Source: Iris pallida (lineage: Eukaryota > Streptophyta > Magnoliopsida > Asparagales > Iridaceae). From it: a DNA stretch of 64,000 nt. The position numbers and the translations under genes were made by a program. Where the stretch lies: contig JANAVB010016199.1 in NCBI GenBank assembly GCA_029216955.1, forward strand, positions 9,485,960 through 9,549,959, in the 5' to 3' direction. Below are positions 1 to 11,006 of this stretch, one piece after another. The notes beneath the pieces were generated by a model. The model was not told the DNA's origin and searched no databases. It saw only the letters and a program-made list of their open reading frames with translations. Position 1 is the stretch's first letter. The number at the start of each line of letters is the position of its first letter.

Positions 1-1289
1 GGTTATACTTTAACATGTTTTTGTTAGTTTTAATATGTTATTTGGTTTTATTTCTTACGTTACTTATTTATTTATATATATTTTTAATTATTTATTATTT
101 TTGTGTCTCGCTTCGCTCGGGCACACGCCTTAAGTGTACCTTTGCGCCTCGGACGATATGGACCATTTGTATCTCGAGTGCGCCTTTGACTGCCTTGGTT
201 GATACACAACAAGACTAGCCCAATGCTAATAGGCTTTTCCTTCTATATTGCATGTAGAATACACTTAGTTTGACTCGAGCTCGTGAGCAGCTCTCGAGTC
301 TAGTCGAGCTTGAACACAGGTTTCAGGTACAAGCCCAATCTTGGCTCGACTGCAGCCTGATAATCGGCATAGAACAAATCGGCCAACATCACCCTAGAGG
401 AGACACCTGCATACACTTCAATTCATGTGACATTGGATGATAAAATGTTCTAGGATGAAGAATGTACTACCAAGTAATGGGGTGTTAATAGAATAACTCA
501 ATTTGGATAAGCACAAAACTAAGAATTGCAAAGTTATCTTTTATTGACCTTATATCAGATGACATCAATAAATAGCAATCAGACGAGACTATATATTAAT
601 TTGAGTATTGGAAGATAATTAATTCGAGTACTGAGTGAAGGCAGCTAGCTGTTATCAGGAGACCCTTCAGTCTCCTACTCTTGCAAAGAATTTAGTACTT
701 GGCAACTAGGGCAACTGTATCGATGTTTTAAAAGAAGCTTTTGGAAACAAAATTAACACGTGAATATCTTTTCATTACTAGTGAACAAATTATTGAAACT
801 AAGAAAATAATAGGATGGTAAAAAATGTCACTCAGATAGATTGGACGAACCTGAAAACTAGGTCTCTGTAAGAATTAGTCTGAAAACTCGAAACTGCTTT
901 CACAATTCGTTTTTATTAAATAGCAAGTACAATCAAAGATGATTCTACTGTAGAAATACAAATTCCCAGTTCACCAAATAACCAAGCTTGCTAAGGCAGC
1001 GCAAGGAGCGGAGGCAGCAAAGACCAAAATGTCTAGACGGAGGACATCAAGAATTAAATTATGGTTCTGTACAGTGTAGTAGGCAAGTTAAGCTTGTGGT
1101 TTCCTCCCAATTAGTATGACAAATGTATTAATTTAAGAATTACAAACGTTGCATGCTAATCATGTTATGCATACTACAAACACAAGTTTGGGACTTAGCG
1201 CGCGTGTATATATAGAGAGAGAGAGAAACAGCAAGAGCGAAATATAAAGAGTGAAGAAGACTGACTACATAATGGCGTCTAAAGCAAGG
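1..1289. other. Intergenic spacer, no gene recognised
   Basis: AT-rich spacer. Short open frames here lack codon bias or recognisable motifs. No LTR end, target duplication or inverted terminal repeat was found, so it may be old repeat DNA or host intergenic sequence. Confidence 0.4.
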
Positions 1290-1293
1290 TTCA

Positions 1294-1740
1294 CACTGTT
1301 GGTATCGGACCCCTCCTATGAGTATCGGGATCGGCACTATAGGCAATAGCAGTGGTTTGAGATCATAGTATTGGATGTTTTTTTGGTATTGGAAAGCAAA
1401 AAAATATTTTACATTTAGCTATAATTTTAAGTATTTTCTGTGTTGTTTCTTAGTAGCTTTGAACTTGAAAGAAATAGTAGTCGCCCTTACCAATTGGTTT
1501 ACTTGCGATAGATTTTTTTTCTTTTACATGCTTTTACAACCTTACTATGCTTTTACACCCTTGTTGATTGGTCTTTTTCGTTCAATTTTACTTGCCAAAT
1601 TGACTGAAAAGATAACCCCCCCCCCCAAAAATGTTGATATCGGTTGGTATCGGATCAGAACATGCCAAACCGTATCGGTATCGGCTGTATTGGATCGGTA
1701 TCTGTATCGTATCAGTATCGGCCGATACTGCAAAGTATGG
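1294..1740. repeat. TATCGG-rich dispersed repeat
   Basis: The motif TATCGG and its close variants recur at both ends of this block (about 1299-1335 and 1636-1730), with an AT-rich, gene-free middle. The right part contains the palindrome GTATCGGCCGATAC. This looks like a degenerate non-autonomous element with motif-rich ends. No clean terminal repeat or target duplication was seen, so the class is unknown. Confidence 0.4.
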
Positions 1741-2405
1741 TCTAGAGTGGATGTCAAAGTCAGAGATAGGGAGAAGGTTTGGAGAGTTAGAGAAGATACA
1801 AAGAAAGGCATCGAGAGGACAAGGGGAAAGACTATTTTCCTTTGCTCTTCTCTAATATCTAAATTAAATTACTAATAATCTATAAAAAAAAGTTACTGAG
1901 GTTTCAAATTCAAAAAAGAAAAGAAAAAAGGGCATAGGGTGGATCACATTTATGTTAAGACAGATCTAAATGGTCGCATAAGACGGTGAGGCAATAAGCC
2001 ATCTAAAACGACTAGGCAGTTAATAACACAGAACTACCTACAAAATGGCACATATAGAAAAGGAGAATCATTTGTAGCCACCCTTTGTGAACGTTAATTA
2101 CACCATAGCTGAGATCATCTACAGATCCAATATATACCTTTCTCAAGCAACCATAATAATAAAAAATAAGAAAAAGCACAAATATCTACTTTCATCTAGT
2201 AATTTGCAATATTGAATGTATTGAAATGTGTAAATGAATAGTAAAAGTCATATAAATATGTTTATCGTTTCTGATTTAGGACCAATATGCCATAAAGCCT
2301 GCGAACTACTCAGCAAGGTATTAAGCATATTGCTATATATGGTACTCAACCAGTTATCATATAAAGCTATGACCATGAAATGCACTACAAGTTGAAGATT
2401 GTGAC
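1741..2405. other. Spacer downstream of the ankyrin-like exon
   Basis: AT-rich, with A-rich runs near 1890-1930 and 2160-2175. If the exon at 2406-2493 belongs to a real minus-strand gene, this would be intron or downstream sequence. No further ankyrin-type exon was recognised here. Confidence 0.35.
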
Positions 2406-2493
2406 CTGTTCTGCCTTGAGAATCTTTTGAATCAAGAGAAACACCCATGGAAGACAAGCTTACCACATCATCAATGTCATCATATCTAGCAGC
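2406..2493 (-). CDS. Single ankyrin-repeat-like exon
   Basis: Read on the minus strand, 88 bp encode a peptide that begins AARYDDIDDVVSL and ends DSKDSQGRT. This matches the start of an ankyrin repeat, where GRT is normally followed by ALH. The upstream boundary is an AG acceptor (TGTGGCAG) and the downstream boundary is ACAG followed by GT, so it behaves as one spliced exon. It resembles the first repeat of small plant ankyrin proteins; that is memory-based pattern recognition, not a search. No other exon of the gene was found on either side. It may be part of a gene with long introns, a gene fragment carried by a transposon, or a pseudogene. This is the only likely host coding sequence in the window. 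Confidence 0.45.
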
Positions 2494-3728
2494 CTGCCAC
2501 ATAAACAATATAGTGATATAAGCAATAACCAAGATAACGTAATGATACCAGGCAAAAATTTAGAAAGGACACCAACAGTAATATTAGATAATTTAGACTT
2601 AAATTGATATTGGCTAGTATTCCATCAGATGGCTAAAGAAGAATGATAAAGTGGCAGAATAGCATCTGTAAGGATAATAATTTAGTCACATTGATGTTAT
2701 CTAGTATTTCTTCATTATGCAGGTGTCTGGAATAATAACATTTTTTCTTTTAACACAAACTGAAATATGATTATTGAAAACCAACAAAACCCAAAAGTAT
2801 AATAAGGTAAGAAGAGAGCATGACTTTATCATTTCTCCTTGTTTTTCTGCTACAATGACTTATAATTGTTTCATCAACACAATAAGAAGCTAACTGGCAC
2901 CAGAGATAAGGAAGAAAAGCATATCACAACATAGGAACATGAAAGATATATAATGACGAATGTCATCTGTTGACAAATGAGATGCGGCAAATTGTAGTCC
3001 AAATAATCATACTGTTCTTTTTCTTTTCAGTTCACTCGTCAAATTACTAGTTTGATGAAGTGTAAAATTGACCTTCCGCTAAAATTATATTAGCAATTGT
3101 GCATCATAAAATCAAAGAGAGAAATCAGAACACTGAACACATCAAACTTAATCATCATAATGACTTCTTAGGAAACATGACAACAAAATGTATCATGTGC
3201 ATACAAGTTTTAACCGTCTAATCTAAACCACAATTGTTACATCAATGCTACAGCCTACATGTGTTCAGTTTATCATTTTCCATTTTTTTTGTAGAACTGG
3301 AAGTGAACTGCTCTCGTTTAGAGCGTCCATTGCCACAAAATGAGTACTCAAAAATGTTCACTGAGAAATAGCCTTAGCAAAGCCGAAGTAATTGTTTTCT
3401 AACATCTAGACAACTTTTCTTCAAACCTTTCCAACAAAAAATCTTAGAGATGAATCATGGAACTACAAATTCCTGTAGTTGAGACCATAGAATACTTTTT
3501 AAGCTATCAAAGTAATGTTCTCTCAAACATTCCAACAAAAATATTCGAGCAGAACTAAGGATTCTAACAGTTGATGATGATAGAAAACTTCATAATCAGA
3601 AGTCCCCTATCTTCAAAAGGAAAAACAAATTAATGAAACCTAACACTGTGCCTTTCTAGGACCATGAGGAAAAAAAGAAAATAGTTCCACACGTAAGTTG
3701 TCAATCGACGGGGAAGCAAAGTGATCAT
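2494..3728. other. Spacer, no gene recognised
   Basis: AT-rich sequence between the ankyrin-like exon and the solo LTR. If the exon is genuine, upstream exons of its minus-strand gene should lie here or beyond; none was recognised. Confidence 0.35.
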
Positions 3729-6076
3729 TGTCACGATCCGATCCCAATGTAATGGGTCCAGTCGGATCATGTCCAGTCTGCACGTTGTGAGACGGCAGCA
3801 GTAAGCTGTATCAAGCAGTAAACACAAGCAGACAAAAACTAAAGTGGAAAAAGATAACATTTTATTAAATCTGGAAAATGTTTTGAAATGAAAATACAAA
3901 CAAAACAAGCATTCAATTATTACATTGGTCTTTATTACAACTAAAAAGGAAATAAACTAAACCAATGGCACATCTATAGTTCTGGGACTCCCTGGTCAGG
4001 TTCAGCTACCTCGTCAGGGTTCGGATCAGGTCCGTAGAAAGAGCTAAAGGTGAGAACCTCGTCGTCGCAGTCACCTAAAAATGTTGGTCTCCAGTCAGGA
4101 GGGAGCAAGAACATATTTCCACATCTAAATAATAAATGAATGCAAGACAGTTTAAAAAGCATATATATTTTTGCTAAATAATAATAAAAGACAGCATGCA
4201 ATATTCCAGAAGCTACAATGATACAATCTACAATAGTGCTTTTGAGTATATAACAGAATCTGTGACCGGCTGTACAGAGGCAATATGTATACTAGCATTC
4301 TGGCCAAAACGATAGTATACGGTACGGCTCAACCCCCTGTGCGGTAGGGGTTAGCGCAAAAGAGGCAATCGGTAAACAATGGCTTTGGTCACAGATGTTA
4401 TACTACTCCCCCAATCAATCTCCGAGTCAATGAGTCAATGATACAATCAATCAATCCATCCATCGATGTAGAGTCCGAGAGGGATCCGCTGTGAATCAGT
4501 GTCACTACAATACATGATTCTACTGATGCAAGTACATTTAATTATTAATACAGACATGAAAGATATGAAACTTGTCTTGGTTGTATCCTCGATGTGGAAA
4601 ACAACGGCTAAAAAGGTGTCGGCTAGGGTTCAGGGATCCGAACCTACATTAACATAAATCTGTCCTTAGAACTTATTCCAAGATTCGCTAATAAAGCCAC
4701 TAACGTAAATCAACGCTAATTATAAACATTTGTCGTTTTTATTAGAGAAAATAATAATTTAAATATGTAATATTTTGGTAAAACTATTTTACTAGTACTT
4801 TGTAAATAGAGCGGAAATTAATATATATTTTGGAATATTATCAAAATAGTAGCGGTTTTATCGTAAATCATTTAGATAGAAATATCGCGTAAACTCAGAG
4901 ATATTAAAAATCTAATTTAATATTTTTCTAAATGAATTTTACGAAATATTTTACTAATACTATTTCTTAGTAAAGAATAACCATTTTTAATAATAAAATA
5001 CGTAAAACCTTATTTTAGTAAAAATTACGATTTTATTAGAAAATACGTTATTATCTCTAGTTTTCATTTCCATAAACTTATTAACCGAATAACGGTTAAA
5101 TTACAAAAATAACCTTAAACATAAATACATATAGTTTTTCCTATAAAAATCATTTCCTATATTAAAATATGTTTTGCTATATAAATAATTATTTTGAAGC
5201 TAAATTTATCAATTAATGATAATAGTGAAATTATGGCAATAGTGAAATTATAATTGAAATAACTTAATACGACATTATTCTTAATTAACATAGTCGATAA
5301 TTCTAAATCTATTAATCTATTAATTAACGCTAAACATCTAATTAAGATGCTAACAATTATTACCGAATCTAAATAGGAAACTAACTAAACTAGCTATTCC
5401 GGAACAGGAATGGTTCTGTGAATTTAACAGAAGGTTGCGGGATTACCGAAGGCTGTGACGGAGCACCGAGGGGGTGCCTCGGACTCGAAACACACGCGGG
5501 CCCGAGCACAGATTGCGGGACAGGGACACGCGGGGCGGCGCGGGAACACGCGCACGCACGCGGAAGGCCGTGCGGGAGGCGCTGGCGTGCTCGTGTAGGG
5601 GGCGTGGGGGCGGGGGCCACGCGGCAGCGGGGCTACTAGCGGGGGTTGGCCGGCGCTGGCGCGGCCGAGAACGGCGGCCGGGCGCCGGTCGGCGATCGGG
5701 AACGGCTGGAAAGCGGGGCGAGTGCGGTGTCGACGCGACCGGGATGTCGCGGGGAGCGTCGGGACAGCTTTGGTTTCGGGAACGGTAGAGTATGGAAGAA
5801 GATAGGAAGAGTTTGGAAAGGTGGAAGCTCTGTGAAGTTTTCTGATTGAGGAATGGGTTTCTGAATAATTATTACGTGAAGGAAGAGGGCGACGTGGAGG
5901 GGGTGTTCCGCACAGAGAGCGGATCAGAGTGGGAACCGGGAAGAGTGGGGACCGGGTAGGCTACGGGTTAAGTTATGGGTTCGGGTTTGGTTTTGGGTTT
6001 GGATTTGAGCTATTGGGTTCACCATTGGGCTTAAGTTATAAATAATAAAAATACAACCAAAATAATGGACTTTACA
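3729..6076 (-). mobile_element. Solo LTR of a gypsy (chromovirus-like) retrotransposon
   Basis: On the minus strand the unit starts TGTAAAGTCC and ends GGATCGTGACA, giving the required TG...CA ends. It is flanked by a perfect 5-bp direct repeat, ATCAT, at 3724-3728 and 6077-6081, the footprint of integration. No internal region or second LTR is present, so the element was reduced to one LTR, most simply by LTR-LTR recombination. The end resembles the GGGTCGTGACA end of the chromovirus LTRs at 16,801, 29,658 and 59,061, so a related lineage is inferred. A GC-rich block lies at about 5460-5760 and a very AT-rich block at 4680-5390. Open frames in the GC-rich block are not considered genes. Confidence 0.85.
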
Positions 6077-6132
6077 ATCATCATTCCAGGTATACTCGAC
6101 AATAAAAAAGCTACCATTGCACTAAAGAATTA

Positions 6133-6819
6133 GGGCCAATTTGGATTGCACTAATGTTTTATATGAGACTCAATTTGGTACCAATGTTCTAAACGGCGGT
6201 AGGCGGGTGCGCGGCGGAGAGTCCGCCTACCGTCTAGGCACCGCCTAGGCGGTCGATACATTTTAGACATTTTTAAAAATGCACTTAGGCGGTCGATACA
6301 TTTTGAACATTTTTTACTATTTTACCACTGTTTTTTGCATAATATGCATATTTTAAAGGTGTTCCATGCATAACTAAGTTGTAGAACGAAAATTTATAAA
6401 GTTTTAGTTTTGTAAAAGTGAACCATAGGCCCATAATGCTTACAAAATCTTTTTGGCCAAAATATCTTGTTAGGTATTGCTCCGCCTAGGGGCCCGCCTA
6501 TGCCGCCTCACCTCCGCCTATGCCGCCAACCTCCGTTGGCCGCCTACTCCACCGCCTACCGAAAAGCGGTGTGGAGAGGAGACCGCCTACCGCCTACGTG
6601 CTGCCTAGGTGCCGCCTAGGCGGCCGTCATTTAGAACATTGTTTGGTACCATACGCAAGCCACAAGATAAATGGTTTCCATTCGGATGGTCATTTTTTTC
6701 AATGTGCCCATACGTTTCGGGGCTCAAATGGGTGCTTCCAAAATGCTAGACCAACGTGCGTTCCGGAAATGGGCGTTTGACCAAATGGGATGAAAGGTAA
6801 GTGCAATCCAAACTAACCC
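6133..6819. mobile_element. Harbinger-like MITE interrupted by a hAT-like MITE
   Basis: The ends are imperfect inverted repeats: GGGCCAATTTGGATTGCACT on the left and the complement of GGGTTAGTTTGGATTGCACT on the right. Both sides are flanked by TTA (6130-6132 and 6820-6822). G-rich ends with a TTA/TAA target duplication are typical of PIF/Harbinger elements. Removing the nested insertion leaves about 220 bp, a normal MITE size, with no coding capacity. It starts 56 bp after the solo LTR. Confidence 0.75.
6182..6641. mobile_element. hAT-like MITE rich in GCCGCCTAGGCGG motifs
   Basis: A 460-bp unit with perfect 12-bp inverted ends, CAATGTTCTAAA and TTTAGAACATTG. It is flanked by a perfect 8-bp direct repeat, TTTGGTAC, at 6174-6181 and 6642-6649. 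An 8-bp duplication is the hallmark of hAT transposition. The subterminal regions are packed with CCGCCTA/TAGGCGG motifs, many of them self-complementary, around an AT-rich core. There is no transposase, so the element is non-autonomous. It sits inside the Harbinger-like MITE and is therefore younger. Confidence 0.85.
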
Positions 6820-6822
6820 TTA

Positions 6823-7231
6823 ATGTAGCTCGAGTCCAGAGTACGCTGTTTGAAAGTTTTGATCACTGCTGCTTCAAGCAATTACCGTCTTCGGGATTGC
6901 AATCTGAAAACCACTGCTGCCGCACGCAATTACCGTCCCTCACCAATTATTTAATAAACCCTAACCGTAATTTCTTTCCTGATGATAATTGTTGGTTCTA
7001 GAGACTACTGATACCAGATTTGGGAGTTTCCTATATTCAAATCTTAGGGTTTTGTTTCCATTGCTTCGATAGTGTCAATTTTGCTTTATGTTCACCAGGA
7101 AGCCAAATGAAAAGTTGTAAGCAATTAGAGAGGAGGGAGAGGAGACCTCGAGAAGGGCCTGGACTTGGTCGGACGTAGCATCGCTGCTCGGGATTGGTTG
7201 CTGTGTGCTGCTGCTGTTCGATTCCTCGCCC

Positions 7232-7272
<41 letters not shown>

Positions 7273-7706
7273 TCTTCTTCTTCTTCTCCTCTTTCCGCTT
7301 CAAAAAGGAAACCAAAGCGATAGCAACAAAAACCCTACCGCTCATCACTAGGGCCTGGGTTGGGGTTGCTGCTGCTGCTTTTCGAAAAGCCGTAGCAAAA
7401 TCAGCTTCTGAATGCACGTGAGGATTTTTTTTTTGATAACCTGCTGTTAGTAAACACCTTTTCCGGCTGCTTTTTCAAAAGGGGAAGAAAAAAAAAAGCT
7501 TATTTTTTATTTGAATAATGCTAAGTTTACAACCAACCCCTTACAACTTACTCTCCCCCGCTGACATGGTCCCTCCCAGCCCCACCTCTCCCCTCTCTTC
7601 TCCAGTGTAGGCCGGTGACGTAGCATTTAGTTTTAAGAGGGTTGTAATCCTAGCATCACTTTTTTCATTTTAGTTTGGTGTTTGAGGCGCATATATGAAC
7701 CTAACC
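6823..7706. other. Spacer with CT-rich tract
   Basis: No gene was recognised. A (CT)n/(CTT)n tract lies at about 7235-7289. The two long open frames across it, one per strand, are low-complexity artefacts. Confidence 0.4.
7235..7289. repeat. (CT)n then (CTT)n microsatellite
   Basis: About 17 CT units run directly into a TTC/CTT run. Such tracts occur in plant 5' untranslated regions, but no gene starts here that can be supported. Confidence 0.9.
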
Positions 7707-7753
7707 CTTTAATTTAGGGATATTTTAGCAAATGTTTCCATTACAAATATATA

Positions 7754-9360
7754 AAGGGAGAATTTATGGAATGCTCAAAAACTAAAAAAGTTTTATGTAA
7801 AATCCACCGCTAAAAAAACTTTCATCGCGTGCCCAGAATTAGAAAAACTTATCCAAAGCGGGTTCCAAATGACCCTTTTGCCCTTCATTTTAATTTATTG
7901 AAAACATCCACGAAACTGCTCTTAAAAAAATGTTTTGATACTTCATCTTCTTCCATACGCTGCTCACTTTCGAATCTAGGTTTTCTCCTCAAAAATCTTC
8001 AAAAACTCGTCGAAAAATTTCGGAAAGACCGAGACAAACGGCAAAAGTGCTAAAACGGATGTCCAAACATCATTTTTTTGCGATTCTAAAATTTCGGAAG
8101 GCCGTCTAACAGAGAAACAATTACTTTCAGTCTCCTCGACGATACGCTCATTTTGCGACAAACGGGACCTCGTTTCGACCTCCCAGTCAAAAGTTATGGC
8201 CCTCCAAAGTTTCAGCTAACCATAAAATACAGTAGAATGGCCATTCTCCGTGTTAGAACACAAAAAATGTTAATTTCGCATGAGGGTGGTCATTCTCCGT
8301 GTAATTTAGCACGGAGAATGCCATTTTCTGTGTAATTTAGCACGGAGAATGGTCAAGAATGACCATTGACCATTCTCCGTGTTAGAAACACGGAGAATGC
8401 CATTCTCCGTGTTAAATAAAACGGAGAATGACATTCTCCGTGTTAAATAAAACGGAGAATGACCATTCTCCGTATAATTTAGCACGAAGAATGGTCATTC
8501 CAGTGTTAAAACGCAGGAGAATGGACATTCTCCGTCATTTTTTACAACGGAGAATGGTCATTCTCCGTCTTTTTCGACACGGAGAATGGTCATTCTCCGT
8601 GATATTAACATGGAGAATGACCAATCTCGTGTTAACATGGAGGAGAATGGTCATTCTCCGTATTAAAAAAGACGGAGAATGACCATTCTCCGTGTTAAAA
8701 CCACGGAGAATAGCTATTCTCCGTACTAAAATGACGGAGAATGGCCATTCTCCGTCACTTTACCACGGAGAATGGCATTCTCCGTGTTAAAACTCATAGA
8801 AAATTGTCGTTCTCCGTGGTTTTTAACACGGAGAATTTTTTTTTTTAGAAAAATTTTGTCAGAAATAAAGAGTTTCGTTCTTCTTTCAAAACGATGATAA
8901 TCCTTATGGAAAAGAAGAAGAAAGATCTTCTCTCCACAATTGACCTAATCGTCGAAAAACTTCAAATGTCTCCACGATGAAGATGATGATGATGGTGATG
9001 ATGATGATGAGCGATGATCTGAGTTCGACTGAAGAAAAGCACACCGAACTACGAACGATCTTTGCGATCTCTGCTGAAGATGAGAGCAATGGAATTCAGA
9101 TTTCCTGTGAAGAAGAAGAAGACGAAAATCGCAATCCAGATCTGAGTTTTTTGAATTCAAATACATATAGATGACCAATTCGCGCGGAGGGGTAGTTTCG
9201 GTATTATAAAAATAGCAGTTTCCAGCGGGTGGCATCTAAAAGGGAATCTTGGAATATTTAACGTGAAAATACTTAATTCTGGGTATTTTATAAAACTCAT
9301 CCAGCGGGTGGGCATTTCATAAAAGTCCACCCCGAAATTGGGTTTCTCAGCAATTTCCAG
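7754..9360. mobile_element. Non-autonomous element carrying a palindrome array
   Basis: This 1,607-bp segment interrupts the left arm of the MITE at a point fixed by comparison with its intact right arm. ATATATA flanks it on both sides (7747-7753 and 9361-9367); this is consistent with a target duplication but weak because it is low-complexity. The two ends share diverged inverted similarity, for example TTTTATG...CCACC...CCCAGAATTA near each end, suggesting long degenerate terminal repeats. The core is an array of small palindromes (8236-8836) followed by GAA- and GAT-rich tracts. No transposase or other protein was recognised. The superfamily is uncertain; a non-autonomous Mutator-like or foldback element fits best. 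Confidence 0.55.
8236..8836. repeat. Array of CATTCTCCGT/ACGGAGAATG palindromes
   Basis: The 10-mer CATTCTCCGT and its complement ACGGAGAATG alternate roughly 15 times each, separated by short AT-rich linkers such as GTTAAATAAA. Every adjacent pair can fold into a stem of about 10 bp, and stems can also form between distant units. Units vary in linker length and carry point changes, so this is not a simple head-to-tail satellite. It lies in the centre of the 7754-9360 insertion. Confidence 0.9.
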
Positions 9361-9619
9361 ATATATAAACTAGCATATACCTCCACTTATTTAAAAAAAA
9401 CTAGCAAATACCCTAATTTTCTTATGTACAACATTTAAAATTTTAAGATATTCCCTAACTATTTAACCAAAATTTTGATTACTTTACTCATAGTGGGAGC
9501 ATGTGCTAGTTATTTAAATAAGTGAGAGTATATGCTAGTTTATATATTTGTAATGGGGCATTTGCTAAAATATTTCTTTAATTTATAGCACCCACCTAAG
9601 GATGGCATTTTCCTCTGAA

Positions 9620-10295
9620 TTCGATGGGGGCCTTTTTTTTTGGGGGGGGGGGGGGAATGGGTTTGGGAATTTAAAAATGGGAAGGGAATGGGGATTAAAT
9701 ATATTTTATGATCGGGTTCGGGGTCGTGTATGGATATAATACTCTCCGTCCTGGTAAATCTCCGACCCTGGTTACTTATACATATATGTGCAACCTATTA
9801 ATATGAGTTCATGAGCTATCTAATAGTATTTTTTGAAATCATGTTTTATTAACATGTCTTTTTTTTGGATATTTTAGCAATTGCTTCCATTCAAAATATA
9901 GAAATTAGCGTATACTTCCACTTTTTTTTTAAACTAGCAAATGCCCTGATTCCTTTGTAAATCAACATTAAATACTGGGAGTATATTTTAAAATGATATT
10001 TGTTCCATACAAGTGGGGGTATATGCTACTTTCAATATTTTGAATGGGAGCATTTGCTAAAATATTCCCTTTTTTAAATGAAAGCAGTCTTTTATGATAT
10101 TTTACATGAAAAATTGTTAACGGATGAATGACGGAGACGAAAAATTCGGCCCCGAAAGTGTGAACGGGGCGAGGACGGGGAAGGGGAGTGCATTGTTTAA
10201 CAGGGACGGGGATTGGGGTAAAAAAAAAATTAAATCCATCGAAAAATCTAAACGGGGATTCGAACACTACTCGGGTACAGGGATGGGGGTAATGT
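9620..10295. repeat. GGGGAT/CGGGG-rich repeat split by a MITE
   Basis: Both flanks of the MITE at 9867-10068 are rich in GGGGA, CGGGG and GGGTTCGGGG words (about 9630-9770 and 10125-10295), including a run of 14 G at about 9641. They look like the two halves of one degenerate element, but no terminal repeats were resolved. Confidence 0.35.
9867..10068. mobile_element. Mutator-like MITE, copy 2 (uninterrupted)
   Basis: A 202-bp foldback element with ends GGATATTTTAGCAA and TTGCTAAAATATTCC and internal inverted motifs (ATTAGCGTATACTTCCACTT against AAGTGGGGGTATATGCTACT). It clearly belongs to the same family as 7717-9575. The flanks are T-rich (CTTTTTT on both sides), so the target duplication is not certain. 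It has no coding capacity. Confidence 0.7.
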
Positions 10296-10551
10296 CTTCA
10301 GTCCTACCCACCCAATTGTTATACCTACACACACCAAATTTTGGAAAAGATATATAAAGATGTTGCAACACCTTCCTAAAATTATGCAACCATTTTTTGC
10401 AACCACTTCTGGTACAACTCCAATTACATCAATATATACGACAATAAAAGGTAATAAGTACAGTATCACCCCTTCCCCCATTTACAAACTATCATAATTT
10501 TTTTCCAAAATTTTATTATTTTTACCATAATAAAATATTATTATATTATTA

Positions 10552-10772
10552 AGAGTTATTTGTATTTATCACCCCCTCTTCATAATATGTTAATTATAAT
10601 TATAATTAACCCCAGCCTCAGCCCTTCATCCCTATCTTCCTCCCCCCCCCCCCCCCCACAAAAACAAAATCAATTTTTTTAGAATTTGGGGGGGCGGGAG
10701 GGGGGGTACTAATTACAATAAAAATATGGGATAGTAGAGATATGATTAGCAATTGGGCGTACAAATAACTCT
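10552..10772. mobile_element. Candidate MITE with C-run and G-run core
   Basis: AGAGTTATTTGTA at the left end and TACAAATAACTCT at the right end form a perfect 13-bp inverted repeat, 221 bp apart. The core holds a long C run (about 10642-10658) and a GGGGGGGCGGGAGGGGGGG run (about 10688-10706) that could pair. The target duplication was not resolved. Confidence 0.45.
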
Positions 10773-11006
10773 AATATTAATATAACTCTTACAAACTTTT
10801 ATTTCACATACTTGTCATAGAGGAGTTTGACCTACTTGTGAGTACTTGTGAGCTACTTAATTATGAGTTACTTGTCATAGACCTACTTGCTTGTCACCTA
10901 CCTACTTACTCTCTTACCTTCTCCTCTTTACACCTCCTCCTTATTACCACTTCCTTACCATGAAAGAGTGGTCGGCATGAAAGAGTGGTCGGCCCTATGC
11001 CACAGT

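Larger units (their letters stand above)
7717..9575. mobile_element. Mutator-like MITE, copy 1, split by a 1.6-kb insertion
   Basis: The left end (GGGATATTTTAGCAAATG) and right end (CATTTGCTAAAATATTT) are inverted copies. The similarity continues inward for about 60 bp once the insertion at 7754-9360 is removed (CATTACAAATATATAAACTAGCATATAC). The flanks carry a perfect 10-bp direct repeat, CTTTAATTTA, at 7707-7716 and 9576-9585; 9-11 bp duplications point to the Mutator superfamily. Without the insertion the element is about 245 bp and non-coding. A related copy lies at 9867-10068. Confidence 0.75.

Noticed and set aside
5390..5850. Overlapping Arg/Gly/Ala-rich open frames on both strands
   Set aside because: GC-rich block of the solo LTR; no motif and equal coding potential in several frames.
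7037..7421. Opposing frames with Arg/Glu or Ser/Leu repeats
   Set aside because: Products of the CT/CTT microsatellite.
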